Made by a program: the position numbers and the translations under genes | Assembly: GCF_013410345.1 (NCBI RefSeq) | Contig: NZ_JACCFJ010000001.1 | Span: 124,001 to 188,000, forward strand | Source: Saccharopolyspora hordei | GTDB taxonomy: Bacteria; Actinomycetota; Actinomycetes; Mycobacteriales; Pseudonocardiaceae | DNA: 64,000 nucleotides | Direction: 5' to 3' | In this document: piece by piece, positions 1 through 7,376 of the stretch | Layout: every line of letters starts with the position of its first letter | Numbering within the stretch: position 1 is the first letter of the stretch | Notes under the pieces: model-generated | Databases searched by the model: none | Told to the model about the DNA's origin: nothing | The model's input: the letters and a program-made list of their open reading frames with translations, nothing else

Positions 1-1
1 T

Positions 2-850
2 GTTCTTTTCGAGAACGTTCCTGGACTTTTGCGGGAGAGCTTCAAGCCGTACTACGAGTACCTGCAGAACTGGCTGAGTCGACCGGAGATCAATCCACGT
101 CCCGGCGAGTTGTGGACCGACCACGCTGACCGAATCGCACGCAGTCGAACCTCCGGTCTTCGCTACCGCGTGTACCCGGAGGTCATCAACGCAGCTGACC
201 TCGGAGTCCCCCAAGCCCGCAAGAGAGTTTTGTTGATTGGAATCCGCTCTGACATCACTGGAGCGGAGACTTGGAAGAAGATTTCCACCAGTCACTCACG
301 GGAAGAGCTATTGCGCTCCCAGTGGGTGACCGGAGAGTACTGGGAAGAACACTGCGTGCCCACGTCCGATCGTCCGGAAACCCCTAGCCCTAGGGATCGG
401 CGCACAGTAGACCTCCTACGCCAAGGCCAACTTCTCCCGGAGGGAGAACGCTGGAGAACGGTTCGCGACGCGATCAAGGGTCTTCCCACGCCAGTTGACG
501 GTGTTCCCGACGACACCTTTGACAGTCACGTCGGGATCCCGGGCGCGCGCGTATACAAGGGTCACACCGGGAGCGCGATCGATGCTCCTTCCAAGACGAT
601 CAAAGCTGGCGTGCATGGCGTGTGCGGTGGCGAGGCGATGATCCGCTGGAATGACGATTCACTGCGGTACTTGACGGTCAGGGAATCCGCCCGCGTGCAA
701 TCATTCCCTGATTCGTATCAGTTCTCCCCTCTGTCCCGCACAAGCGCCATGCGTGTCCTGGGGAATGCTGTCGCCGTTGATGTGGCCAAAGAGGCTACTT
801 CGCAGCTCGCTGCCCACATCGGACTCGAACTCGACCCCATAGAAATCTGA
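2..850 (+). CDS. DNA (cytosine-5-)-methyltransferase, C-terminal part (5' end outside window)
   Basis: Transfers a methyl group from S-adenosylmethionine to C5 of cytosine in a specific DNA sequence, typically as part of a restriction-modification system. The frame is open from base 2. The first residues read FENVPGL, the ENV of motif VI. PQARKRV (bases about 209-229) is motif VIII, RYLTVRESARVQSFP (about 666-710) motif IX and VLGNAVA (about 755-775) motif X. The catalytic Pro-Cys motif IV must lie upstream of the window. The target-recognition region between motifs VIII and IX is short to medium. Codon use and base composition are clearly less G+C-rich than in all following genes, which suggests horizontal acquisition. 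No partner nuclease is visible; it may lie upstream. Family assignment is firm, sequence specificity unknown. Confidence 0.9.
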   Translation, partial: VLFENVPGLLRESFKPYYEYLQNWLSRPEINPRPGELWTDHADRIARSRTSGLRYRVYPEVINAADLGVPQARKRVLLIGIRSDITGAETWKKISTSHSREELLRSQWVTGEYWEEHCVPTSDRPETPSPRDRRTVDLLRQGQLLPEGERWRTVRDAIKGLPTPVDGVPDDTFDSHVGIPGARVYKGHTGSAIDAPSKTIKAGVHGVCGGEAMIRWNDDSLRYLTVRESARVQSFPDSYQFSPLSRTSAMRVLGNAVAVDVAKEATSQLAAHIGLELDPIEI

Positions 851-913
851 ACGCCTCCCCTAGTTCCGCACACACTTTGTCGTAATTTACGGAGGTTCGC
901 CGAGACGTCTGCT

Positions 914-975
914 GGCGCCTTGGTCCCACGGCTCCGACAAGCCATGAAGAGTCGGGCCGTGTCGACCAAGGCGCC
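914..975. terminator. 62-nt near-perfect hairpin, probable bidirectional terminator
   Basis: The outer arms GGCGCCTTGGT (914-924) and ACCAAGGCGCC (965-975) are perfect complements. An inner stem pairs 927-938 with 951-961 with a single bulged T, leaving a 12-nt loop. It lies between two convergent genes (methyltransferase stop 850, nucleoside hydrolase stop 1017). There is no U-tract on either side, as is usual for actinomycete terminators. It also coincides with the change from lower to higher G+C, so an island-border role is a weaker alternative. Confidence 0.6.
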
Positions 976-1016
976 TTGCCGCTACCGCGAGCTGAAAAGT
1001 CGGATTTCGCTCCGCC

Positions 1017-1982
1017 TCACGCCATCGGTCGGGCCGGTTCCGTCTTCGTGGCGAGGAGGTTCTTGATGTAGGCGTAGAACGCGGGGGCGTCGATCTCCTC
1101 GATGACCGTGGCGTTGGGTTCCAGGCCGTGGACGCCCCAGGACATGGCCGCGTAGCCGCGGGTGAGTTCGCCGGCCGTTTCGACGTCGACGTGGTAGCGG
1201 GCGCTGCGGGTGACCAGGTCGGGGTGCAGCAGGAGGGCCGTGGTCAGCGAGTCCGGGTGGGTGGTGCCGTCGATGCCGACGCTGCGGTCGAACTCCAGGG
1301 TCGCCGCGCAGACCCGGGTGAAGAAGTCGCTCAGCGGGGTGCCGAGGGCGGCGATCTCGTCCAGCTTCGGCTGGTCGAACACCGCTTGGTCGAGCGTGAG
1401 CGGCGCCCACGGGACCACCACGATCTCGAAGCCGGCCGCGAACACCGCCTTCGCCGCCTCCGGGTCCACGTAGAAGTTGAACTCGGCCGCCGCGGTGATG
1501 TTGCCGCGGCCGTTGTTGGAACCGCCCATCACGTAGAGGGTTCCGACGTTGTGGACGAAGTCCGGGTCCTTGGCCGCCGCGCTCGCGATGTTGGTCAGCG
1601 GGCCGATGGCGACGACGGCGAGCTCGCCGGGGTTCTCCGCCGCCAGCCTGACCAGCGCGTCCACCGCGTGCTCGGGATCGGGGTCGCAGCCGGTCAGGTC
1701 CATCGTCAGACCGCCCGCGCCGTCACCGTGCACGTCCTCCGCGCCCTCCCACGGCCGCACCAGCGGGCGGCGGCAGCCCAGGTGGACCGGCACCTCGCCG
1801 AGCCGGCCGGCCGCGTTCAGGGTCAGGAACGCGTTGCGGACCTGGTGGTCGAAGCCGACGTTGCCCGCCACCATCGTCACGGCACGCAGCTCGGCGCGCG
1901 GGTCGAGCAGACCCGCGAGCAGCGCGATGCAGTCGTCCTGCGCCGTGTCGGTGTCGATCACCAGCGGGATGGTCTCGGGCAT
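1017..1982 (-). CDS. Inosine-uridine preferring nucleoside hydrolase family protein
   Basis: Hydrolyses the N-glycosidic bond of ribonucleosides to base and ribose (salvage), using a bound calcium ion. About 321 aa, the normal family length. The N-terminus reads PLVIDTDTAQDDCIALL, matching the calcium-binding DTDxxxDD signature. Further family motifs are VAGNVGFDHQVRNA, the AIGPLTNIA segment, EFNFYVDPEAA and a C-terminal THPDSLTTALLLHPD block that carries the usual histidine. I start at the ATG at 1982, directly before the first strand; the longer open frame upstream encodes low-complexity sequence typical of non-coding G+C-rich DNA. Substrate (purine or pyrimidine) cannot be told. It stands alone on this strand; the divergent neighbour starts about 370 bases away behind a palindromic repeat. 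Confidence 0.88.
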   Translation of the reverse strand: MPETIPLVIDTDTAQDDCIALLAGLLDPRAELRAVTMVAGNVGFDHQVRNAFLTLNAAGRLGEVPVHLGCRRPLVRPWEGAEDVHGDGAGGLTMDLTGCDPDPEHAVDALVRLAAENPGELAVVAIGPLTNIASAAAKDPDFVHNVGTLYVMGGSNNGRGNITAAAEFNFYVDPEAAKAVFAAGFEIVVVPWAPLTLDQAVFDQPKLDEIAALGTPLSDFFTRVCAATLEFDRSVGIDGTTHPDSLTTALLLHPDLVTRSARYHVDVETAGELTRGYAAMSWGVHGLEPNATVIEEIDAPAFYAYIKNLLATKTEPARPMA

Positions 1983-2351
1983 GCCGTCTCCTGCGCGGTG
2001 GCCTGTGTCAACGATCGTCCGGCGGTCCGCTCGTACTGTAGACAGCCACGCCGCCGCGGCCCAGACACCGTTGCTCCACTCGGCGCCGCAGTCCCCGCAC
2101 GCCACGTCGCACCCCTCCGATCGGGTGGTGGGTGACGGCCTCGTGAGTGGCGGAACCGGTGGGAGGCGGCTTGCGCACTCACGACCCGCAGGAACCGCGT
2201 CGAGTGGCCACGCCTCGGCCCACACGGGACCGGCACCGGCCCGCGCCCCAGCGCGGTCGCGCCCCGGGACGATCGCGACCCCTCGTGATCAGCTGGGTAC
2301 GCGGCGGTGGACACTACGCGCGCAAGAGCCGCCAACGGGACGAGGATGCCT
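1983..2351. other. Divergent intergenic region with a palindromic repeat copy
   Basis: 369 bases between the nucleoside hydrolase and the CMD-family gene. It holds the dispersed palindromic element at 2141-2184 and presumably both promoters. Open frames crossing it have arginine/proline-rich composition without family resemblance and are not called. I see no other structure. Confidence 0.5.
2141..2184. repeat. Dispersed palindromic intergenic element, copy 1
   Basis: 44 bp starting TCGTGAGTG and ending CACTCACGA, with an inner accggt and ggaggcggcttgcg segment. The same element occurs four times in the 43274-43590 array and once at 59629-59682. The copy here has one mismatch in the arms next to the conserved nine bases. 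Confidence 0.8.
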
Positions 2352-3395
2352 ATGACGACCGCAAGCAGTGTCCGCGCCGATGCGGTGCTGGCCGAGCTCC
2401 GACCGGACGTGCGCGAGCTGACCGCGAACGTCGACACCGCGGTGCTCCGCCCGGACGGCGAGTCCGTCCTGGACCGGGCCGACCGCGTCCGCATCGCGCT
2501 CCGCGTCGCGCTGGTGCACGACCAGCCGGACCTCGCCGGCGAGCTCGCGGCGGAGCTCGACGCGCTGGTCGGCGAGGGCGCCGCCGACGTCGTCCGGGAC
2601 ACCGAGCGCTGGGCGGAGCTGTCGGAGGAGCAGCAGGCGCTGCTCGCGCACTGCGAGCTGGTCGCGCTGGACCCGGCGGACGTGAGCGTCGCCGAGGTCG
2701 GCGAGCTGCGGGCGCAGGGCCTCAGCACCGCGCAGGTCGTGGCGGCCGCCCAGCTGGTGGCGGCCACCAGCTTCCGGGTCCGGCTGGGGCGCGGGCTGGA
2801 GCTGGCCGGCAGCGCCGACGCCGTGCCGGACGCCGCACCGGCCACCACGATCGCGGTCGGGGCCACCGCGGACGGCTGCGAGCTGCCGACCCCGGACGAG
2901 GCCTTCCCGCCGATGCGCTGGGTCCCGTGGGTGGAGGCCGACTCCTTCGACGAGGCCCTGGCGCACGACCCGGCGGCGCGGGAGGCCTGCAGCGCGCTCT
3001 ACAACGCGGTCATGACCGCGCCGAGCGAGCTCTCCCCCGCCGACCGCGAACTGGCCGCCCTCGCCGCGTCGCTGCGCACCGGCTGCGCGCTGTCCGCCGG
3101 CATGCACGGCCGTCGCCAGGTCGAGCTGTCCGGGGACCAGGTGACCGCGGTGGCCCTGGCCGAGGCCGGCCCCGCCGCGGTCCCGGACCCGCGCCAGCGC
3201 GCGATCGTCGACGCGGCCGCCGCGCTCGCCCCCACCCCGGCGGCGCTGACCGCGGCGCACCTCGGTCGGCTGCGCGCGGTCGGGCTGAGCGCGGACGGCG
3301 TCCGCGACCTGGTCGCGGTGGCGGCCATGACGGCCTGGACCAACCGCCTGGCGATGACCCTCGGCAACGCCACCACCCGCGACCCGGACTGGTGA
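2352..3395 (+). CDS. CMD (carboxymuconolactone decarboxylase/AhpD-like) domain protein
   Basis: About 347 aa, apparently two AhpD-like halves. The recognisable motif is in the C-terminal half: RELAALAASLRTGCALSAGMH (given here as RELAALAAS and CALSAGMH), corresponding to the redox CxxCxxxH of alkylhydroperoxidase-type proteins. Here the second cysteine is a serine (C-A-L-S-A-G-M-H), so a standard two-cysteine peroxidatic mechanism is doubtful. The start ATG at 2352 has GACGAGG six bases upstream; an in-frame ATG at 2346 is too close to that ribosome site. The next gene, an alpha/beta hydrolase, follows 81 bases later in the same direction and may be cotranscribed. Possible role: peroxide or quinone/lactone chemistry, not predictable from sequence alone. 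Confidence 0.72.
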   Translation: MTTASSVRADAVLAELRPDVRELTANVDTAVLRPDGESVLDRADRVRIALRVALVHDQPDLAGELAAELDALVGEGAADVVRDTERWAELSEEQQALLAHCELVALDPADVSVAEVGELRAQGLSTAQVVAAAQLVAATSFRVRLGRGLELAGSADAVPDAAPATTIAVGATADGCELPTPDEAFPPMRWVPWVEADSFDEALAHDPAAREACSALYNAVMTAPSELSPADRELAALAASLRTGCALSAGMHGRRQVELSGDQVTAVALAEAGPAAVPDPRQRAIVDAAAALAPTPAALTAAHLGRLRAVGLSADGVRDLVAVAAMTAWTNRLAMTLGNATTRDPDW

Positions 3396-3406
3396 GCCAC
3401 GGGGGC

Positions 3407-3476
3407 GTGAGCCTCCTGCGTGTCGCGCTCTCCGCGCCGGGGTAGTCGGTGCGTGCGGACACTGGAGGAGGCTCAC
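3407..3476 (+). promoter_or_regulatory. Inverted repeat that would sequester the next gene's ribosome binding site
   Basis: GTGAGCCTCCT (3407-3417) is perfectly complementary to AGGAGGCTCAC (3466-3476), which contains the Shine-Dalgarno GGAGGA and abuts the ATG at 3477. A transcript reading through from the upstream gene would fold this 11-bp stem around a 48-nt loop and hide the start site. A transcript starting inside the loop would escape it. Confidence 0.5.
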
Positions 3477-4217
3477 ATGGTTCAGATCGCGACCGAGCCG
3501 GTGGTCGTGCAGACCCCCGGAGGTGACCTCGAAGGGGATCTCGTCGTGCCACCGCCCGCTCGGGCGGTGGTCCTGTTCGCGCACGGTTCCGGGAGCTCTC
3601 GGCACAGCCCCCGCAATCGCGCTGTCGCGGAGTCGCTGCAGAGCGCCGGGTTCGGCACGATGCTGCTCGACCTGCTCACTCCCGAGGAGGCGAAGTTCGA
3701 CCAGCGGACGCAGCAGCTCCGCTTCGACATCGACCTGCTCGCCGACCGCCTGGTGCCCGCGATCGACGAGCTCGGAGCTTGGTCGGCGACCCGAGGCATG
3801 CCGGTCGGGTTGTTCGGCGCCAGCACCGGTGCGGCCGCCGCGCTCAAGGCCGCCGGACGCCGACCGGACCGCGTCGGCGCCGTGGTCTCGCGCGGCGGTC
3901 GCCCGGACCTCGCCGGCGAGGGCCTGGACCTGGTGCGGGCCCCGACGCTGCTCATCGTCGGCTGCAACGACCGCGAGGTGCTCAACCTCAACCGCCAGGC
4001 GATGCAGCTGCTCACCGCGCTCCCGCTGGCCGACGTCAAGCTCGAGATCGTGCCGCACGCCGGACACCTGTTCGAGGAGCCCGGTGCGCTGGAGCGCGTC
4101 GCGGAGCTGGCCGCCGACTGGTTCCGCCACTACCTCGGCGCCGGGGTGGAGCGCCCGACCGGTCCGGACGGCGGCCACTGGAAGCCCCCGGAGCCGCGCC
4201 GCCGACCACCGGCCTAG
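3477..4217 (+). CDS. Dienelactone-hydrolase-like alpha/beta hydrolase
   Basis: 246-aa serine hydrolase of the small dienelactone hydrolase type. LFAHGSGSSRHSPRN supplies the oxyanion-hole region, GLFGASTGAA the nucleophile elbow (G-x-S-x-G), a strand ending in IVGCNDREV the probable acid residue, and PHAGHLFEEPG the catalytic histidine. No signal peptide or membrane segment. Start ATG 3477 is set by GGAGGAGG seven bases upstream, although that site lies in the hairpin described at 3407-3476. In many actinomycetes relatives of this protein sit beside or are fused to phosphoribosyltransferases; here the neighbour is a CMD-family protein, so the substrate is unknown. Confidence 0.82.
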   Translation: MVQIATEPVVVQTPGGDLEGDLVVPPPARAVVLFAHGSGSSRHSPRNRAVAESLQSAGFGTMLLDLLTPEEAKFDQRTQQLRFDIDLLADRLVPAIDELGAWSATRGMPVGLFGASTGAAAALKAAGRRPDRVGAVVSRGGRPDLAGEGLDLVRAPTLLIVGCNDREVLNLNRQAMQLLTALPLADVKLEIVPHAGHLFEEPGALERVAELAADWFRHYLGAGVERPTGPDGGHWKPPEPRRRPPA

Positions 4218-4234
4218 TCCGGCCCGGCCACGTC

Positions 4235-4260
4235 GTCCGGGACGCGCCACCGTCCCGGAC
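4235..4260. terminator. Bidirectional terminator hairpin
   Basis: GTCCGGGACG and CGTCCCGGAC form a perfect 10-bp stem with a 6-nt loop, between the convergent hydrolase and dprE2 genes. Confidence 0.65.
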
Positions 4261-4271
4261 GGCGCCACCGC

Positions 4272-5015
4272 TCAGCGGGGCATGCGGCGCCAGAGGGCCT
4301 GCGGCACCAGCCGCATCGCCGCGAAGACCCAGCGCAGGACCGGCGGCACCCACACCACGCGGCGGCCCTTGCGCAGCGCCGCGACGGTGGCGTCCGCGAC
4401 CTGGTCCGGCGTGCTGGACCACGGCGCCGGGTCCATGCCCGTGGTCATCCGGCCGATGACGAAACCGGGCCGCACGATCAGCAGGTCCACCCCGCTGCCG
4501 ACGAGCGCGTCCGACAGCCCGTTGGCGAACCCGTCGAGCCCGGCCTTCGCCGACCCGTAGACGTAGTTCGCGCGGCGCACCCGCACGCCGGCGACCGACG
4601 AGAACACCACGATCTTCCCGCTGCCCTGCTCCCGCAGCAGGTTCGCCAGGTGCGTCAGCACGCTGATGTGCGCGACGTAGTCGGTGTGCACGACGCTGAT
4701 GGCGTGCGCCGCGTCCCGCTCGGCGCGCTGCTGGTCGCCGAGCACGCCGAAGGCCGTCACCGCGACGTCGATCGGGCCGTGCTCCTCCACCACGCCGCGC
4801 AGCAGGTCGCCGTGGGCGGCGACGTCGTCGGCGTCGAACTCCACCCGCGCCACGTCGGTGGCGCCCACCTCGCGCAGCCGCGCCTCCTCGGCGTCGAGGT
4901 CGGCCGAGCGCCGCGCCGCCAGCACGACCTTGCCGTGTCCCTGCTTGACGAGGCGCTCCGCGACCGCCACGCCGATCTCGCTGCGGCCCCCGAGGACCAG
5001 TACCGCTCCGCTCAT
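4272..5015 (-). CDS. dprE2: Decaprenylphospho-beta-D-erythro-pentofuranosid-2-ulose 2-reductase (DprE2)
   Basis: NAD(P)H-dependent short-chain reductase that performs the second half of the epimerisation of decaprenylphosphoryl ribose to decaprenylphosphoryl arabinose, the arabinose donor for cell-wall arabinan. 247 aa, as in mycobacteria. The N-terminal nucleotide-binding loop is VLGGRSEIG, the catalytic serine lies in FSSVAGVRVRRANYVYG, and the YVYGSAKAG segment carries the Tyr-x-x-x-Lys pair; the RPGFVIGRMTTGM block is characteristic of the DprE2 branch. The partner oxidase DprE1 is normally adjacent but is not here; the FAD oxidase at 32531 belongs to another branch. Presence of DprE2 fits a chemotype IV (arabinose/galactose) wall. 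Confidence 0.85.
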   Translation of the reverse strand: MSGAVLVLGGRSEIGVAVAERLVKQGHGKVVLAARRSADLDAEEARLREVGATDVARVEFDADDVAAHGDLLRGVVEEHGPIDVAVTAFGVLGDQQRAERDAAHAISVVHTDYVAHISVLTHLANLLREQGSGKIVVFSSVAGVRVRRANYVYGSAKAGLDGFANGLSDALVGSGVDLLIVRPGFVIGRMTTGMDPAPWSSTPDQVADATVAALRKGRRVVWVPPVLRWVFAAMRLVPQALWRRMPR

Positions 5016-5204
5016 CGGGCTCAGTCTGCCATCGGCACGCGCCGACGACTCGCCGTGCTGCCGTGGACCACGCGCCCGGCGCGCTGACCCCGGTGAACGG
5101 CCGTCCTCTTCGGACTGGCAGCGACCGCGGGGCTCCCCTCGCCGATCCGCCGGAGCCCGCCTACGGTGGAGATCACGTACTCCGGGCGGAGCGGGTGTTT
5201 ACCC

Positions 5205-5223
5205 CGTGAACTCCACGGAATAC
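5205..5223. promoter_or_regulatory. Palindromic operator-like motif shared with the sepH promoter
   Basis: CGTGAACTCCACG followed by GAATAC lies 45-63 bases before the methyltransferase start. Nearly the same string, GGTGAACTTCACC followed by GAATAT, precedes sepH at 56985. Consensus GTGAACTYCACSGAATAY. Regulator unknown; the GTGA...TCAC layout recalls BldD-type boxes. Confidence 0.4.
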
Positions 5224-5267
5224 CCTGGACCAGATCGTTTTTCCTCCGGACCGAGCGGATGCACGCC

Positions 5268-6083
5268 ATGGCAGATGTTGACCGGCCACAGATCGACACC
5301 ACCAAGCCCAGCATCGCGCGGGTCTACGACGCTTTCGTCGGTGGCAAGGACAACTTCGAGGTCGACCGCCAGGTCTTGCGGCAGATCCAGGAGATCGCCC
5401 CGGAGGCCATCGAGGTCGGTCGGCTGTGCCGGGCGTGGCTGATCCGGGTGGTGCGGTTCCTGGCCGGTGGCGCCGAGATCGACCAGTTCCTCGACCTGGG
5501 ATCCGGCCTGCCCACCGCGGAGAACACCCACCAGGCGGCGCAGCGGCTCAACTCCGAGGCCAAGGTCATCTACGTGGACAACGACCCGTCGGTGGCGGCG
5601 CACGGCCGCGCGCTGCTGGAGGAGAACGAGAACACCCACTTCGTGATGGCCGACCTCCGCGACCCCGAGGCGGTCCTGCGCGACCCGCTGGTCACCAAGC
5701 ACCTGGACCTGAGCCGGCCGGTCGGGCTCATCCAGTGCAACACGCTGCACCACGTGACCGACGCGGAGGACCCGCGGCGGATCATGCAGACCTACGTCGA
5801 CGCGCTGGCGCCGGGCTCCTACGTCGCGATCTCGCACCTGTACAACCCGGACGACGGCAGCGAGTTCGCCGAGCTGGCGGTCGAGTCCCAGGCGCGCTTC
5901 AACGAGATGATGGGCAGCTGCTACTACCGCCGGCGCGAGGAGATCCAGGCCCTGTTCTGCGGTCTCGAGATGGTCGAGCCGGGCCTGACCTACCTGTTCA
6001 ACTGGTGGCCCGACGGCCCGCTGCTGCGCGAGCCCGACGCCGGGGCGCACAACCTCCTCGGCGGCGTGGCCCGCAAGGACTAG
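5268..6083 (+). CDS. SAM-dependent methyltransferase, DUF574/Methyltransf_19 type
   Basis: 271-aa soluble protein of the actinomycete-specific family that starts with the signature PSIARVYDAFVGGKDNFEVDR; here this begins at about residue 12. A Rossmann-like SAM site is visible as FLDLGSGLPT, followed by VIYVDNDPSV, where the aspartate would bind the ribose hydroxyls. Substrate is unknown; members occur in large paralogous sets in Streptomyces and Saccharopolyspora. The ATG at 5268 is chosen because family members begin close to this point; the Shine-Dalgarno is poor. The promoter region carries the palindrome at 5205. Convergent with the conservon. Confidence 0.82.
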   Translation: MADVDRPQIDTTKPSIARVYDAFVGGKDNFEVDRQVLRQIQEIAPEAIEVGRLCRAWLIRVVRFLAGGAEIDQFLDLGSGLPTAENTHQAAQRLNSEAKVIYVDNDPSVAAHGRALLEENENTHFVMADLRDPEAVLRDPLVTKHLDLSRPVGLIQCNTLHHVTDAEDPRRIMQTYVDALAPGSYVAISHLYNPDDGSEFAELAVESQARFNEMMGSCYYRRREEIQALFCGLEMVEPGLTYLFNWWPDGPLLREPDAGAHNLLGGVARKD

Positions 6084-6134
6084 TCGCAGGTCCCGCGCGG
6101 CGTGCGGGTGGGACGCGGCCCACCGCTGACAGCA

Positions 6135-6174
6135 GTGGGTGCGCGGCCGTGCTCGCGCACCGCCGCGCACCCAC
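6135..6174. terminator. Bidirectional terminator hairpin
   Basis: GTGGGTGCGCGG (6135-6146) and CCGCGCACCCAC (6163-6174) form a perfect 12-bp stem between the convergent methyltransferase and cvnD genes. Confidence 0.65.
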
Positions 6175-6183
6175 GGTTCGTCT

Positions 6184-6810
6184 TCAGCCCGACTGGCGAG
6201 CGCTCCAGTGCCGCATCGCGTGCTCCACCAGCGCGATGAGGGTGCGCTTGGTGGACTCGCGGTCGCGGGCGTCGCACGGGCCGATCGGCACCTCCGGCCC
6301 GATCGCCATCGCCTCGCGGACCTGCTCGATGGAGTGCAGCATCTTCCCGTCGAAGCAGTTCACCCCGACCAGGTACGGCAGGCCGCGGTCCTCGAAGAAG
6401 TCGACCGCCGAGAACGAGTCGGCCAGCCGGCGGGTGTCCACCAGCACGACCGCACCGATCGCGCCCTTGACCAGGTCGTCCCACATGAACCAGAACCGCT
6501 GCTGGCCCGGGGTGCCGAACAGGTACAGGATCAGGTCGGAGGCCAGCGTGATGCGACCGAAGTCCATCGCCACGGTGGTGGTGGCCTTGTTCGGCGTCGC
6601 CCCCAGGTCGTCGACGCCGCGACTCGCCTCGGTCATCACCGCCTCGGTGGTCAGCGGCACGATCTCCGACACCGAGCCGACGAACGTCGTCTTGCCGACA
6701 CCGAACCCACCGGCCACCACGATCTTCGCCGAGGTCGACGTGGTGCCGGCGTTGCCGGTGGGCTGCGGCGGGGAGCCGAGGCCGGGCGCGCTATAGCCGA
6801 CGGAGTCCAC
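6184..6810 (-). CDS. cvnD: Conservon GTP-binding protein CvnD
   Basis: Small Ras-like/MglA-type GTPase, last gene of the conservon. 208 aa. The P-loop is GGFGVGKTT (about residues 34-42), the switch II region is LFGTPGQQRFWFMW, and a VLVDTRR/NCFDG region stands in for the NKxD specificity loop. An N-terminal 28-residue tail is low complexity. It overlaps the end of cvnC by 20 bases, indicating translational coupling. In conservons the GTPase is thought to act with the roadblock protein as an activity switch downstream of the sensor kinase, in a membrane-associated complex; the output is not known for this paralogue. Confidence 0.9.
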   Translation of the reverse strand: MDSVGYSAPGLGSPPQPTGNAGTTSTSAKIVVAGGFGVGKTTFVGSVSEIVPLTTEAVMTEASRGVDDLGATPNKATTTVAMDFGRITLASDLILYLFGTPGQQRFWFMWDDLVKGAIGAVVLVDTRRLADSFSAVDFFEDRGLPYLVGVNCFDGKMLHSIEQVREAMAIGPEVPIGPCDARDRESTKRTLIALVEHAMRHWSARQSG

Positions 6811-7369
6811 TCAAAACCCTTTCCATCAACAACATGTGTGGTGCGCTACCGCTTTCGCTCACCGTGTGGTGCACGGTGATCAACCCCAGTTCGGCCATGT
6901 CGGCCAGCAGCACGCGGGCCACCCCGATGGGCACGGACAACAGCGCCCCCACTTCCGCGACCGACCGGGGTTGTTGGCACAGCTCGGCGATCGACTGGTG
7001 CTCCAGTCGAACTGCTGCGCCCGGGCGGTAACCCTCGCCGACCGAAACGAGGGTTTCCAGTTCCAAGTTGTGGGTGGACCTGGTGCGCCCACCGGTCCAG
7101 GTGTAGGAGCGGATGCTCGACGCGGCCGGAGCAGCAGGCTCCTCCACCGGTTCGTCCACGTAGGACTGCTGTGGTTGGTCCACGTAGGACTGCTGCTCCG
7201 GCGCCTCGTACCGCTCGCCGCGCGGGTCGTCGTGCTGCTCGACCTCGTCCCGCCCCTTGCGCTTGCGCTTGGGGCTGCTGCCGAAGGTGAACGCGTTGAC
7301 GACGTCGGCGAAGCCGCTGTCACTGCTGTCGCGTCTTCGCCCCCGCGGGGGTTCTGGTCTCCTGCTCAT
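6791..7369 (-). CDS. cvnC: Conservon DUF742 protein CvnC
   Basis: 192 aa. The C-terminal 115 residues match the DUF742 domain, a winged-helix-like fold (RSYTWTGGRT, CQQPRSVAEVGALLSVPIGVARVLLADMAELG in pieces, ending MERVLSGLRRL). The N-terminal 75 residues are charged and disordered and contain a tandem QQSYVDQP/QQSYVDEP duplication, also visible as an 18-base DNA repeat near 7154 and 7180. It starts seven bases after the cvnB stop and runs into cvnD. Role in conservons: unknown adaptor, likely cytoplasmic. Confidence 0.88.
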   Translation of the reverse strand: MSRRPEPPRGRRRDSSDSGFADVVNAFTFGSSPKRKRKGRDEVEQHDDPRGERYEAPEQQSYVDQPQQSYVDEPVEEPAAPAASSIRSYTWTGGRTRSTHNLELETLVSVGEGYRPGAAVRLEHQSIAELCQQPRSVAEVGALLSVPIGVARVLLADMAELGLITVHHTVSESGSAPHMLLMERVLSGLRRL

Positions 7370-7376
7370 CGCATCC

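Noticed and set aside
851-1016. tRNA gene or attachment site at the methyltransferase border
   Set aside because: The folded region is a simple double hairpin without a cloverleaf or CCA-adjacent acceptor, and no direct repeat of a tRNA end is visible.
1983-2225. 80-codon N-terminal extension of the nucleoside hydrolase
   Set aside because: The extension is low-complexity, runs through the dispersed palindrome and is not part of the family; the ATG at 1982 fits the known start of the fold.
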